A DNA stretch of 64,000 nucleotides from an uncultured Methylococcaceae bacterium (GCA_903917345.1 CAIXAE010000009.1:1-64000), one strand, 5' to 3'; positions 28,286-38,370 are shown, numbered from the stretch's first letter. Program-made: numbers and translations. Notes: generated by a model not told the origin, from the sequence alone.

Positions 28286-30217
28286 TTATTTAGCAAGTCG
28301 ATATCTTTTATCACAGGCGGCCCACAATCCTCCAGCCGCCATAAATAAAGCCCCTAACCATATCCAACGGATAAAGGCTTTATAATAAATTCTTAAACTC
28401 CAAGCACCTTTGTCACCGAGAGGTTCGCCAATAGCTACAAATAAATCCCTAAACAATCCTGCATCAATAGCTGCTTCGGTCATAGGCATAGTTTGCACTT
28501 GATAAACGCGTTTTTGTGGCTCTAACTTTGCCACTTCCTGGCCTTTATATGACACGGTTACAAAGGCTTGTTGAGCAACATAGTTGGGGCCTTTATTTTG
28601 TTTAACGCCATGAAACTCAAAAACATAACCTGACATATCTATGGATTCATTAGGGGCTAAACGCACATCTTTTTCCACACTATAAACAGAAGTTAAAGTA
28701 ATACCAATCACAAAAACAGCAATGCCTAAATGCGCAAAAGTCATTCCATAAAAACCAGATGGGATAGTTCTCAAGCGTTGCCAAGACCAGCCTTTTACCC
28801 CAAGACGATCAATAAATGTCAGCAGGGTTGTAACAACTGTCCATAACGCTAAGGTAATACCTAGTGCCGCCGCCCAAGAATAAAAAGGCATCAACAAGGG
28901 GAATAACAAACCACCAACAATTGCAGCCGCTATAAACCAACGCACACGCAATGCCAATTGGCTAAATGAATCTTTCTTCCAACGGAATAACATACCCAGC
29001 CCAACAGCAACTGCCAAAGGCGCCATTAACGGAACAAATACTGCATTAAAATACGGAGGTCCTACAGAAATTTTACCCAAGCCCAAGGCATCGATAACCA
29101 AAGGATACAACGTACCCAATAAGATACTTGCGGCAGTTACTACCAACAGTACATTGTTTAATAAAATGACAGATTCTTTAGAGACAAACTCAAAACTGGT
29201 ACTACTTTTAACACTCGGTGCTCTTACTGCATAAAGCATTAACGACCCACCGACCACAACTGCTAAGAACACCAAAATAAATAAACCACGCGTAGGATCA
29301 CTAGCAAACGCATGTACCGATGTTAAAACACCCGATCGCACTAAAAAAGTACCTAATAAACTTAAAGAGAACGCAAAAATTGCCAGCAATACCGTCCAAG
29401 TCTTAAAAACACCGCGCTTCTCTGTCGCCGCTAATGAATGAATCAATGCGGTACCCACTAACCAAGGCATAAAAGAAGCATTTTCAACTGGATCCCAGAA
29501 CCACCAACCGCCCCAACCTAGTTCGTAATAAGCCCACCAACTACCTAAAGCAATTCCTAAGGTTAAAAACGTCCAAGCCATATTAGTCCAAGGTCTAGAC
29601 CAACGCGCCCAAGCCGCATCAAGACGTCCTTCTAGTAAAGCCGCAATAGCAAAAGCAAAGGCCACAGAAAAGCCCACATAACCCATGTATAGCATTGGAG
29701 GATGTATAGCTAGACCTGGATCTTGTAATAAAGGATTCAAATCCCGACCTTCTAAAGGCGCAGGAAATAAGCGTTCAAAAGGATTAGAGGTAAACAATAA
29801 AAATAATAAGAAACCAATACTTACCAAGCCCATTACGCCTAACACGCGTGCTACAGTGGCATCCGGAATACTTTTACTAAATTTTGCTACTAATGCAGTC
29901 CATATTGTTAACACCAAGCCCCATAACAATAATGAACCTTCATGTGCACCCCACACCCCAGAAATCAAATATAAAACAGGTAAAGAACTATTTGAATTGG
30001 TAGCAATGTATTTAACCGAAAAATCATGAGTTAAACAGCTATAGGTTAAACAGCCATAAGATAAGGCCATGAATAGGAATTGTGCATAAGCAGTCGGTCT
30101 TGCCACGGCAATCCAACTACTATAACCTCGATAAGCCCCAAAAATGGGTAATGTCCCCAAGATTAAAGCCATACATAAAGCAAGAATGAGTGAAAAATGG
30201 CCTAACTCTGGAATCAT
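28286..30217 (-). CDS. ccmF: Cytochrome c haem lyase subunit CcmF
   Basis: Large inner-membrane protein (643 residues, around 15 helices) that attaches haem to apocytochrome c. The tryptophan-rich haem-handling motif GWGGWWFWDPVENAS is at about 234-248, with conserved periplasmic histidines such as H172. Starts two bases after the ccmE stop, within the operon. Confidence 0.96.
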   Translation of the reverse strand: MIPELGHFSLILALCMALILGTLPIFGAYRGYSSWIAVARPTAYAQFLFMALSYGCLTYSCLTHDFSVKYIATNSNSSLPVLYLISGVWGAHEGSLLLWGLVLTIWTALVAKFSKSIPDATVARVLGVMGLVSIGFLLFLLFTSNPFERLFPAPLEGRDLNPLLQDPGLAIHPPMLYMGYVGFSVAFAFAIAALLEGRLDAAWARWSRPWTNMAWTFLTLGIALGSWWAYYELGWGGWWFWDPVENASFMPWLVGTALIHSLAATEKRGVFKTWTVLLAIFAFSLSLLGTFLVRSGVLTSVHAFASDPTRGLFILVFLAVVVGGSLMLYAVRAPSVKSSTSFEFVSKESVILLNNVLLVVTAASILLGTLYPLVIDALGLGKISVGPPYFNAVFVPLMAPLAVAVGLGMLFRWKKDSFSQLALRVRWFIAAAIVGGLLFPLLMPFYSWAAALGITLALWTVVTTLLTFIDRLGVKGWSWQRLRTIPSGFYGMTFAHLGIAVFVIGITLTSVYSVEKDVRLAPNESIDMSGYVFEFHGVKQNKGPNYVAQQAFVTVSYKGQEVAKLEPQKRVYQVQTMPMTEAAIDAGLFRDLFVAIGEPLGDKGAWSLRIYYKAFIRWIWLGALFMAAGGLWAACDKRYRLAK

Positions 30218-30218
30218 G

Positions 30219-30662
30219 CTATTGACCTTTCCCTGTTTCAGATTGATTTTTTAAACTTGCTTTTACTTCAGGCGGCATATAATTTTCATCGTGTTTTGCT
30301 AATACTTCTTCAGCAATAAAAATACCCTGTGGATTTAGTTTGCCGTTAGCGACAATACCTTGGCCTTCTCTAAATAAATCCGGCAAGATACCCGTGTATT
30401 CAACAGTCACATCTTTACTAAAGTCGGTTAATTTAAAGCGGACCATCAAGCCGTCATTAGGGCGCTCAACACTGCCCTTAATAACCATGCCACCTAAACG
30501 AAATAAACTATCTTTAGGGGCTTTACCTTCCACAACATCCGTTGTAGAAAAAAAGTACATGAGATTGTCATTAAATGATTTTAGTGCAAAGCCAGTAGCA
30601 ATACTGACACCGACTACCATTAAACCAATTAAAATCAGACGCTGTTTTCTGGCAGGCTTCAT
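30219..30662 (-). CDS. ccmE: Haem chaperone CcmE
   Basis: Periplasmic haem chaperone that binds haem covalently through a histidine. N-terminal anchor at about 8-26, OB-fold beta-barrel, then the haem-binding H124 and Y128 in AKHDENYMP. These correspond to H130 and Y134 of E. coli. 147 residues. Confidence 0.95.
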   Translation of the reverse strand: MKPARKQRLILIGLMVVGVSIATGFALKSFNDNLMYFFSTTDVVEGKAPKDSLFRLGGMVIKGSVERPNDGLMVRFKLTDFSKDVTVEYTGILPDLFREGQGIVANGKLNPQGIFIAEEVLAKHDENYMPPEVKASLKNQSETGKGQ

Positions 30663-30665
30663 TAT

Positions 30666-30821
30666 TTATTTCCGTTTCTGTTTTAAGCTTTGGCGAAAAA
30701 ACTGTTTTCTTTGCACAACTGGAATAATAATATTTAACAGTAATACCACTAAAGTAAGTCCGTAAGAAGTCCAGACATAAAATCCATACCCCCCCATAGC
30801 AAGAAATTCTGAAAAACTCAT
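30666..30821 (-). CDS. ccmD: Haem exporter protein CcmD
   Basis: Small gene of 51 codons found by reading the ccmC-ccmE gap. The product begins MSFSEFLAMGGYGFYVW, has one membrane helix at about 20-36 and a basic tail, as in CcmD. Its ATG overlaps the ccmC stop (ATGA), and its stop lies three bases before the ccmE ATG. CcmD releases holo-CcmE from the haem-loading complex. Confidence 0.92.
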   Translation of the reverse strand: MSFSEFLAMGGYGFYVWTSYGLTLVVLLLNIIIPVVQRKQFFRQSLKQKRK

Positions 30822-31582
30822 TGCTGTTGCTCCGATAACATTGTTTTAACCCATTGAGAATTACGCTCTCGATTTAATAACTCAACTCGACTACGTTGAA
30901 TTAGGGCAATTAAATAATAAAACTTAAACGATAACGCCATTAATAACAGCGGAATCAACATACTGACATGAATAGAGGGTTTATCCATTTTAGTAACGGT
31001 AGGACCTTGATGTAAGGTGTTCCACCACTCAACTGAATAATGAATAATAGGAATATTAACCACCCCGACTATAGCCAAAATTGCTACTGATTTAGAGGCG
31101 ATCTTTTTATCGTCAATGGCACCATATAAACCTATAACACCTAGATATAAAAATAATAAAATCAGTTCTGAGGTTAAGCGCGCATCCCATACCCACCAAG
31201 TTCCCCACATAGGTTTACCCCATAAAGAACCAGTGACTAAGGCGATAAAAGTAAAACTTGCGCCAATAGGTGCGCTGCTTATAGAAATGACTTCGGCTAA
31301 TTTAATGCGCCAAACTAAGCTAATAGCACCTGTAATAGCCATGACCATGTAAATAAATAAAGACATCCAGGCACTTGGCACATGGATATAAATAATACGA
31401 TAACTGTCACCTTGCTGATAATCTGCGGGGGCTAAATACAAACCGCCATAAAGACCCGCTGCTGTTAACAACACAAAAATAACAACTAACCAAGGTATTA
31501 TCTTTTGAGTAAACGCGTAATAATGGGGTGGAGACGCCATGCGATGATAAAATCGAACAATGATATCTGGAATTAAAAACAT
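30818..31582 (-). CDS. ccmC: Haem transporter/loading protein CcmC
   Basis: Six-helix inner-membrane protein that loads haem onto CcmE. The tryptophan-rich motif WGTWWVWDARLTSE is at 126-139, and conserved histidines include H67. It is the first gene of ccmCDEFGHI-hemN-slyX. The ATP-binding subunits ccmA and ccmB, usually directly upstream, are missing here, and a phosphoesterase gene takes that place. The start at 31582 lacks a clear ribosome site; M15 is an alternative. Confidence 0.93.
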   Translation of the reverse strand: MFLIPDIIVRFYHRMASPPHYYAFTQKIIPWLVVIFVLLTAAGLYGGLYLAPADYQQGDSYRIIYIHVPSAWMSLFIYMVMAITGAISLVWRIKLAEVISISSAPIGASFTFIALVTGSLWGKPMWGTWWVWDARLTSELILLFLYLGVIGLYGAIDDKKIASKSVAILAIVGVVNIPIIHYSVEWWNTLHQGPTVTKMDKPSIHVSMLIPLLLMALSFKFYYLIALIQRSRVELLNRERNSQWVKTMLSEQQQ

Positions 31583-31624
31583 AGGGTTCGCTTAGAAATA
31601 TTAATGGGAAGGGAAAAAACTACG

Positions 31625-32299
31625 TTAAATGACTCTTCGTCCTAACAAATCAGTGACGGCAGTATTGGCGACGCCACATACTTTAATTTTATTTCGAATG
31701 ATAGTTTCATAATCTTCATGTAAGTGACCATGGAAAATATGCTTAACACCCATGGCAGCACCCAACTCACTAATCACCCTAAAACCATGACGATGTGAAC
31801 CAGGGGCCTCATGAGAAACTAAAATATCTGCTTTTTGTAACTTAAACGCCTCAAACTCATCATGCCATATGGCAGACTTATACTTTAAAGATAACTCGGT
31901 CTGTTGGACAGTTGCTGTTTGATTGAGTAAAAAATGTTGTTTACCTAGCCACTTAGGTTCTTGAGGTGGGTACCAGACTCTACCTAAAAACACCCCACTT
32001 AATCCCGCCACTCTCAGGCCAGCAATTTCAGTAACTTTTAAATGTAAATCTCTATGGGAAAACGCTGAATTGAATAAATTATTATATTTTGCAGGGGTTT
32101 CAAAATCATGATTACCCGCAATCCACCAAATTTGAGTTAAATCAGCAATCTCTGCTAAATAATGATCTAAAGGGGCGTCTAAATCATAATCACCCAATAA
32201 TACAACCGCTTCTGGCTTATTCTCCAGCACTGCCTTAATAATTGGCTTAAAGTTTCCATGCGGATCTCCCGCAAATAAAATTCGCCTATGTTGACTCAC
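31625..32299 (-). CDS. Calcineurin-like metallophosphoesterase
   Basis: Two-metal phosphoesterase with the five family motifs in order: GDPHGN near 11-16, GDYD near 36, GNHDFE near 62, a lone histidine in SHEAPG, and GHLHED near the C-terminus. 224 residues. Substrate unknown. It lies 42 bp upstream of ccmC, and a link to cytochrome maturation is not evident. Confidence 0.8.
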   Translation of the reverse strand: MSQHRRILFAGDPHGNFKPIIKAVLENKPEAVVLLGDYDLDAPLDHYLAEIADLTQIWWIAGNHDFETPAKYNNLFNSAFSHRDLHLKVTEIAGLRVAGLSGVFLGRVWYPPQEPKWLGKQHFLLNQTATVQQTELSLKYKSAIWHDEFEAFKLQKADILVSHEAPGSHRHGFRVISELGAAMGVKHIFHGHLHEDYETIIRNKIKVCGVANTAVTDLLGRRVI

Positions 32300-32456
32300 G
32301 TTATCTCACTTTCCTTAATGCTAGATGAGTCTCGTTAATCATTTTAGAATTTCCAGAAACAATACAAAAGTATATTAAATTAAAATTGAGCGCTTAAGTA
32401 AAACAAGTAACCCTCATAAATAGACTTAAAAAGTCTTAACCAAAATCAGCTTAAAA

Positions 32457-33362
32457 CTACACAATTAAACGTGCTTTGATAAACGCTTCTCTAAAATCTA
32501 GATATAAAGGAGTATCCGTTTCTAGCATGATTTTCAACATGGTATTTTGCAACTGGTATTTTACATTACCCACTGCTAAGGGACCGACTGATACCGCCCC
32601 TTTCGAATTAACTGCGTGTATTAAAGGCGCACCTGAATCTTTATGCTTAATACCTTCGATGCCTAAAGGCGGCACGGCATTGACATCCCCCGCCACTTTA
32701 AGTTCCTTAGCCGATTCAAGTACAGCTGCACTTAAAACCTGCACACCGGCTTTAGCAGCAGAAAATATAATATCAACATCAGCAATCAAGGCTATTTTTT
32801 CTACATCAGAACTAGCCACTGCACCTTTCATAGAACAACCAAAACGACGGTTATACGCTTTTGCTACATCTTCAGCTGCATCTAATGATAAATGATCTAC
32901 CAAGTAAGTTTCCGCGCCTGCTAAAGAAGCAATAACGCCTGTAGCAATGCCCACAGGGCCAGTACCACCAAAAACTAATACTTTCGAGCCTTTTAGTTCT
33001 TTAGCATGGACAGCAATCAATTGTTTTTCTACGCACGCCACTAAAGCAGCCGCGGTAGTAAATGCGCCACTAGGATCCGCAAAAACAGATATATCAAAGG
33101 GTGGCACCATCGCTTGACGAGCCGTATCAAGCATATCCATTGCTAAGCCTAGATCACGGCCGCCAAGGAAAAGAGCGGTTCTCTTAACACCGGCAGGACC
33201 GCGAGAAAAAATAGCATCTTGCGTCAGCCTATAAACGCTGTCTAACTTAACATTGCTATAAGGCATAAGAATATCAAAGCCCGCATCAACCGCCATATTA
33301 ATATCAAATGGACTGTTATTAGGGGTTGGATCGAACATGTGAAGAATGCTACGTTTCTCCAT
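32457..33362 (-). CDS. Methylene-tetrahydromethanopterin dehydrogenase paralog
   Basis: Second copy of the MtdB family (301 residues) directly downstream of mtdB. It keeps the family N-terminus, SPFDINMAVDAGF, the FADPSGAFTT segment and VNAVPPLGIEG. The nucleotide-binding loop GGTGPVG is at 132-138. At the end of the second Rossmann strand it has D156 (LVDHLS), a residue that usually favours NAD over NADP. The partner copy has GR there. It probably oxidises methylene-H4MPT or a related methylene-pterin. The different cofactor preference is inference. A paralog such as MtdC is possible. Confidence 0.8.
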   Translation of the reverse strand: MEKRSILHMFDPTPNNSPFDINMAVDAGFDILMPYSNVKLDSVYRLTQDAIFSRGPAGVKRTALFLGGRDLGLAMDMLDTARQAMVPPFDISVFADPSGAFTTAAALVACVEKQLIAVHAKELKGSKVLVFGGTGPVGIATGVIASLAGAETYLVDHLSLDAAEDVAKAYNRRFGCSMKGAVASSDVEKIALIADVDIIFSAAKAGVQVLSAAVLESAKELKVAGDVNAVPPLGIEGIKHKDSGAPLIHAVNSKGAVSVGPLAVGNVKYQLQNTMLKIMLETDTPLYLDFREAFIKARLIV

Positions 33363-33400
33363 TTAGATATCCTTTAATAAAATAATCAATGTTATATGAA

Positions 33401-34309
33401 TTAACCGTTAGATTTAATATATTCTCTAGCCACTTCAAACGCATGTTCAAAGTGAAGATAAACAGGTTTTTCGCTGCTGATCATTTTTTTCAACAGCCGA
33501 TTTTGAGCTTGATACTTAACGTTACCAATCGCTAATGCGCCGATACCTACTGCACCGCTGATAGAACCTTCAATAGGCGCACCATTATGGAAAGCATCAA
33601 CACCTGCAATACCTGCGGGTGGCACAGCGTTAACATCTGCTGCTACTTTTAATTGTGGAGCAGACGCAATCAATTCTGCGCTTAACAATTCAATACCTGC
33701 AGCACCTGTTGCAAAAACGATATCCGCTGTTTTGATGTATTCAGCTTTATCCGCATCAGCACCCGCAGTGATAGTGATCTTACCATCACCGAATTCATTG
33801 CTACATAAATCAGCCACCAATTGAGCTTTTTCTAACTGCCTACCAATGATTCTTACATTAGCCCCTGCTTGTGCAGAAATAACAGCCGCCGCTTGACCAA
33901 CAGGACCTGTTCCACCTAAAGCTAAGATATTTTTGCCTTCTAAAGTGGTATTAAATTTTGTAATTAATTCGTGCTCAACTGCAGCCACCATGCCTGCAGC
34001 CGTTGTAAATGCACCGCTTGGATCTGCAAATACAGATACTTCAAAAGGAGGCACCATTGAACGTTTAGCTGTTTTCAACATGTCCATAGCTTGCTTTGTA
34101 TCACGACCACCAATAAAAATACCCGTGCGTTTCAAGTTCTTTGTGCTTCTTGAAAAAATAGCATCTTGAACTAAGCCCTGTACTTCACTAGGTTCAACAT
34201 TAATATACGGTAGAGCAGATACCCAACCCGCATCCATCGCCATATTTACGTCAAAAGGACTTAAGTTTTTAGCTGTTGTTAGCATGTGTAAAATGAATGG
34301 TTTTTCCAT
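33401..34309 (-). CDS. mtdB: Methylene-tetrahydromethanopterin dehydrogenase
   Basis: Oxidises methylene-H4MPT to methenyl-H4MPT in the formaldehyde oxidation pathway of methylotrophs. At 302 residues it matches MtdB throughout: LSPFDVNMAMDAGW, FADPSGAFTT, GGTGPVG at 132-138 and DVNAVPPAGIAGVD. Residues 156-157 are GR (IIGRQLEKAQ), resembling the NADP-binding loop of MtdA. A strong AAGGAG site precedes the ATG. Paired with a second MtdB-family gene 38 bp downstream. This pair is the clearest sign of C1 metabolism in the window. Confidence 0.9.
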   Translation of the reverse strand: MEKPFILHMLTTAKNLSPFDVNMAMDAGWVSALPYINVEPSEVQGLVQDAIFSRSTKNLKRTGIFIGGRDTKQAMDMLKTAKRSMVPPFEVSVFADPSGAFTTAAGMVAAVEHELITKFNTTLEGKNILALGGTGPVGQAAAVISAQAGANVRIIGRQLEKAQLVADLCSNEFGDGKITITAGADADKAEYIKTADIVFATGAAGIELLSAELIASAPQLKVAADVNAVPPAGIAGVDAFHNGAPIEGSISGAVGIGALAIGNVKYQAQNRLLKKMISSEKPVYLHFEHAFEVAREYIKSNG

Positions 34310-34428
34310 GATATCTCCTTAATTTATTCAGCGGATTAGTATAAAAGAAAAAATTACAACGTACTCGCTTATTTAGCGTTACAGAGGGTAATTGTAAAAA
34401 ATTGGGGTAAAAATTAATTCAGATCAAC

Positions 34429-36996
34429 TTAAAGCAAGCCCTTTAGCTTATAAATTAAATCCAAGGCCTGTCTGGGGCTCAAATCATCCGGTTTTAGATC
34501 TTCTAATAACACAACAGCTGGATGACAGGTATTTGATGAAAATAGATCAAATTGATTCATGCCCACTGCTGCTTGTTGCTCGCTATACGCTAACTCTTCT
34601 AAATGTCTTAACTTAATTTTAGCGTTTTCAATCACAGACCTAGGCACACCCGCTAAAGATGCGACCTGTAACCCATAACTTTGATTTGCCGCACCGTCTT
34701 TAACCGTGTGCAAAAAGACAATTTTATCGCCATACTCCATCGCATCTAAATGCACATTATGAATCGTCTTTTGCTCATCTGCTAAGGTGGTCAATTCAAA
34801 ATAATGCGTCGCAAATAAAGTAAACGCCTGCGTTTCTTTCGCCAAATAATCAGCACAAGCCCACGCTAAAGATAAGCCATCAAACGTACTGGTACCCCGC
34901 CCAATCTCATCCATCAGAATCAAACTTTGCGCCGTCGCATTATGCAGAATATTAGCCGTTTCTGTCATCTCAACCATAAAGGTAGAGCGACCACTCGCTA
35001 AATCGTCCGACGCACCGATACGGGTAAATATCTTATCAATCGGCCCGCAAGACATACTCTTTGCAGGCACATAAGAACCGATATGCGCCATCAACACCAA
35101 CAAAGCCGCTTGACGCATATAAGTCGATTTACCGCCCATATTTGGGCCCGTAATCACCAGCATACGTCGCTGATCAGAGAACAATAGATCATTAGCCACA
35201 AACGGAATACCCGACACTTGCTCAACCACCAAATGTCTACCCGCCTCTATTGATAAACCCGTTTTATCCGTTAGGGTCGGTTGCGATAAATTTAAAGTAT
35301 CCGCCCGCTCTGCAAAAGTAACCAACACATCCAACTCAGCCAAAGCCGCTGCACATTGCTGTAATGGGACTAAAGATAAAGCAAGTTCGTTTAACAGTGC
35401 GTCATACAAAGCTTTTTCAAACGAGAGAGATTTTTCTTTCGCACTCAACACTTTATCTTCAAAGCTTTTTAACTCTTCAGTGATATAGCGCTCAGCACCT
35501 TTCAGCGTTTGCTTTCTGGTGTAATGTGGAGGGATTTTATCGGCATGCAAATGAGAGATCTCAATGTAATAGCCATGCACACGATTGTAATTAACTTTTA
35601 ACGTTGAGATACCCGTCGTCGCTTTCTCTCGATTCTCCATATCAATCAAAAACTGATCAGCGTTTTGACTCAAATCCCGCAACTCATCTAATGCTTGATT
35701 GTAGCCTCTTGCTATAACCCCCCCATCCCGAATTAACACGGGAGGGTTATCAATAATAGCGCTTTGCAACAACTTTAATAATTGCGGTTGTTCCCCCATT
35801 AACTGACTAAGCTTCTGTAATCTATCCGCCTCATCAATCACTAACGTTTGCTGTAAGCTAGGCAAAACAGCCAAACTATTGCGTAATACCAACAAATCAC
35901 GCGGTCTTGCAGACCTTAAAGCAATTCGAGAACTGATTCTTTCAATATCACCCACCTGCTTTAATAGTGTTTGCAGGGCTTTATATTGCGTATTAATCAG
36001 CAACTGCCCAACACAGGCATAACGTCTATTTAGCATCTGATGATCGCGTAACGGTCTATTAATCCATCGTCTTAAACAACGACTTCCCATAGACGTCGAT
36101 GTTTTATCTAACACGCCCAACAAGGTGAACTCTATCTGGCCAGAGGGATGATAATCCAACTCCAAATTACGTCGCGTAGCGGCATCCAATAAAATACTGT
36201 CCGCACTACTCTCAGTACTAATACCTTGAATATGGGGCAATGCAGATTGCTGAGTATCTTTAACATACTGCAACAAAGCACCGGCCGCCGCCACAGCAAC
36301 AGACATCTCATCGCAGCCAAAGCCTTTTAAATCGAGGGTTTTAAATTGTGCTAAAACACGCTGTCTGGCACTGTCTTGATCAAAATGCCACGGAGGTCTT
36401 CTACATAAACCCGTGCGTTGTTGAATATTTTGGGGTAACGACCAATCCTCACTAAATAGTAACTCAGCGGGCTTAAGGCGACTTAACTCACTAAGCAACT
36501 GATCTTCAGAATGCACTTCTTGCAAGATAAAACGACCACTGGTGACATCTAAACTAGCAATCCCATATTTCTTATCGATTAAACTAATCGCTACTAATAA
36601 ATTATCTTTTCTATCTTCCAACAAGGCGTCATCAGTTACCGTACCCGGCGTAACGATTCTAACCACCTTACGCTCAACAGGCCCCTTAGACGTTGCGGGA
36701 TCCCCTATTTGCTCACAAATAGCAATAGACTCACCATGCCTTAACAACTTAGCCAAATAACCTTCAGCCGCATGATAAGGAATACCCGCCATAGGAATAG
36801 GTAACCCAGCGGATTGTCCTCTAGCGGTTAACGTGATATCTAAAATCTGAGAGGCTTTCTTAGCATCATCAAAAAATAACTCATAAAAATCCCCCATTCT
36901 ATAGAATAGCAAGGTATCTAAATGGTCAGCCTTAATGCGCAAAAATTGCTGCATCATGGGCGTATGTTGATCGGATATTTTTGGTTTTATACTCAT
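34429..36996 (-). CDS. mutS: DNA mismatch repair protein MutS
   Basis: Recognises mismatches and starts repair. At 855 residues it is nearly identical in length to E. coli MutS (853). The mismatch-wedge [11 protein letters not shown] segment is near 32-42 (FxE motif), and Walker [10 protein letters not shown] near 616-624. ATPase signatures [12 protein letters not shown] near 695 and THYFEL follow. Divergent from pncC across only 36 bp. Confidence 0.97.
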   Translation of the reverse strand: MSIKPKISDQHTPMMQQFLRIKADHLDTLLFYRMGDFYELFFDDAKKASQILDITLTARGQSAGLPIPMAGIPYHAAEGYLAKLLRHGESIAICEQIGDPATSKGPVERKVVRIVTPGTVTDDALLEDRKDNLLVAISLIDKKYGIASLDVTSGRFILQEVHSEDQLLSELSRLKPAELLFSEDWSLPQNIQQRTGLCRRPPWHFDQDSARQRVLAQFKTLDLKGFGCDEMSVAVAAAGALLQYVKDTQQSALPHIQGISTESSADSILLDAATRRNLELDYHPSGQIEFTLLGVLDKTSTSMGSRCLRRWINRPLRDHQMLNRRYACVGQLLINTQYKALQTLLKQVGDIERISSRIALRSARPRDLLVLRNSLAVLPSLQQTLVIDEADRLQKLSQLMGEQPQLLKLLQSAIIDNPPVLIRDGGVIARGYNQALDELRDLSQNADQFLIDMENREKATTGISTLKVNYNRVHGYYIEISHLHADKIPPHYTRKQTLKGAERYITEELKSFEDKVLSAKEKSLSFEKALYDALLNELALSLVPLQQCAAALAELDVLVTFAERADTLNLSQPTLTDKTGLSIEAGRHLVVEQVSGIPFVANDLLFSDQRRMLVITGPNMGGKSTYMRQAALLVLMAHIGSYVPAKSMSCGPIDKIFTRIGASDDLASGRSTFMVEMTETANILHNATAQSLILMDEIGRGTSTFDGLSLAWACADYLAKETQAFTLFATHYFELTTLADEQKTIHNVHLDAMEYGDKIVFLHTVKDGAANQSYGLQVASLAGVPRSVIENAKIKLRHLEELAYSEQQAAVGMNQFDLFSSNTCHPAVVLLEDLKPDDLSPRQALDLIYKLKGLL

Positions 36997-37032
36997 TACA
37001 CTATTTTAGCTGAAGTCTACCTAGGTCACATC

Positions 37033-37509
37033 ATGGATAATGAATTATTTGATATTGCCAACACCATTGGTCAACAACTTAAGTCAAAAGGCCTAAAGAT
37101 TGTTACGGCGGAATCATGTACGGGCGGATGGATTGCACAAGTAATCACAGAAATAGCAGGAAGTTCAGCTTGGTTTGATCGAGGATTTGTCACCTACAGC
37201 AACAACGCAAAAATAGAAATGCTGGGGGTTAATAGTCAAACGTTAGAGGCTTATGGTGCGGTTAGTGCACAAACGGCAGAAGAAATGGCTAATGGAGCAT
37301 TAGCAAAGAGCGCTGCCGATTGTGCTGTAGCTGTGACGGGTATTGCTGGCCCTGATGGTGGCTCAGCAGAAAAACCAGTCGGTACAATATACATCGCGTG
37401 GGCTTATAAAAACCAGCTTAGCCATGTTATCAAAAAACAATTCAACGGCTCCCGCCATGAAATAAGAGCACAAACTGTAAAAGCCGCTCTTGAAGGCATA
37501 AAGATCTAG
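37033..37509 (+). CDS. pncC: Nicotinamide-nucleotide amidohydrolase (CinA C-terminal type)
   Basis: Deamidates NMN to nicotinic acid mononucleotide in pyridine nucleotide recycling. It is a stand-alone CinA-C domain of 158 residues with TAESCTGG near 29-36 and GIAGPDGG near 113-120. The ATG at 37033 is chosen because the family starts here and AGG precedes it; a longer reading would run into the mutS start region. Its stop overlaps that of the convergent PA3496-like gene at the palindrome CTAG. Confidence 0.9.
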   Translation: MDNELFDIANTIGQQLKSKGLKIVTAESCTGGWIAQVITEIAGSSAWFDRGFVTYSNNAKIEMLGVNSQTLEAYGAVSAQTAEEMANGALAKSAADCAVAVTGIAGPDGGSAEKPVGTIYIAWAYKNQLSHVIKKQFNGSRHEIRAQTVKAALEGIKI

Positions 37510-37730
37510 AATCCAAACTCAGATTCATCTAAATCATCAAACAACTCTTTTAAACGCTTCTTCTCCCAATAAATTTCAATTTTTCTTCTTGCATCGGTTT
37601 TAGCCGCATCCTCTTCAAACCCTCCCGTTAAGGAACCTAAGTCCGCTCCATCAAAAACGTCATCATCAATATCTGTTTCTGACTTTTCAAGCGCACTGGA
37701 GTTATTGGCTGACTTGGAAGACTCTTTCAT
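37506..37730 (-). CDS. PA3496-family putative envelope integrity protein
   Basis: A small acidic protein of 74 residues. The C-terminal DARRKIEIYWEKKRLKELF segment resembles the conserved core of the PA3496 family of gammaproteobacteria. The N-terminal half is low-complexity Ser/Asp-rich. GGAGGGG precedes the ATG. Its function is not established; the family name comes from a proposed role in envelope integrity. Confidence 0.7.
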   Translation of the reverse strand: MKESSKSANNSSALEKSETDIDDDVFDGADLGSLTGGFEEDAAKTDARRKIEIYWEKKRLKELFDDLDESEFGF

Positions 37731-37864
37731 TCTTTATTCCCCTCCATTTTAATTACGATAATATTAAAATCTCTGCATAATTATAAGTAAAGAAAAAAAA
37801 CAATAACAAGGCAAAAATTAACTTATCATAGCCTCATAGACAAAGCATAAAAGGCCTTTACGTT

Positions 37865-38212
37865 ATGAAAAACAACACAATAGAAATTCCTACGACGACA
37901 GACTTTTTCTCATCAGATTATCTAATAAACAACGTAGGTACCCCCTTCATCATAGGACTCGCCGTAGGCTACTTTGCTAAAAAAATATTACTGCTTAGCC
38001 TTTTAGTTTGTGGCGCAGCGATCGTCTTATTATTCGTTAGCGAGCATTTTGAAGTCACCCATATTAACTATCAGAAATTAGAACACACCGTTGAGCCCGC
38101 CACCCAATGGATCACCCAATTTAAAGACTTCTTATTGGCGCACCTCTCAAACTTTCCTAGCAAAGGGATTAGTGCAACGAGCGGATTTTTAGTGGGATTT
38201 AAATTAGGATAA
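37865..38212 (+). CDS. FUN14 domain-containing membrane protein
   Basis: A 115-residue membrane protein with two or three hydrophobic segments. The pattern GLAVGYFAKKILLLSLLV near 31-48 and the C-terminal GFLVGFKLG are characteristic of FUN14 domains. Bacterial members have no settled role. The gene lies 71 bp upstream of tRNA-Leu on the same strand. Confidence 0.8.
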   Translation: MKNNTIEIPTTTDFFSSDYLINNVGTPFIIGLAVGYFAKKILLLSLLVCGAAIVLLFVSEHFEVTHINYQKLEHTVEPATQWITQFKDFLLAHLSNFPSKGISATSGFLVGFKLG

Positions 38213-38231
38213 AAAAAACCGCACTTACTAC

Positions 38232-38259
38232 TAGACATCTTTTTAAGATCCTCTATAAT
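38232..38259 (+). promoter_or_regulatory. tRNA-Leu promoter
   Basis: TAGACA (38232-38237), 16-base spacer, TATAAT (38254-38259) on the plus strand. Start near 38266, about 18 bases before the mature tRNA. Confidence 0.65.
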
Positions 38260-38283
38260 AGTCTGCTTACCAAAGTTATCGAT

Positions 38284-38370
38284 GCCTCGGTGGCGAAATT
38301 GGTAGACGCAAGGGACTTAAAATCCCTCGTTCGTAAGGACGTGCCGGTTCGACTCCGGCCCGAGGCACCA
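38284..38370 (+). tRNA. tRNA-Leu(UAA)
   Basis: An 87-base class II tRNA with encoded CCA. The acceptor stem is GCCTCGG (38284-38290) with CCGAGGC (38360-38366). The anticodon stem AGGGA/TCCCT encloses loop CTTAAAA with anticodon TAA at 38318-38320. The T-arm GGTTCGACTCC is intact, and the long variable arm expected for leucine tRNAs is present. Confidence 0.97.

Noticed and set aside
26042-31582. Frameshift or split genes within the ccm operon
   Set aside because: Short overlaps of 1-4 bases are normal coupled starts and stops; every protein is full length with its key residues.
34310-34428. Riboswitch or complex promoter upstream of mtdB
   Set aside because: Only a weak TATACT-like -10 and a short CGCT/AGCG hairpin are visible; no known riboswitch core was recognised.
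36922-37032. Longer N-terminus for PncC
   Set aside because: The extra 37 codons run into the mutS start region, and the family begins at the ATG at 37033.
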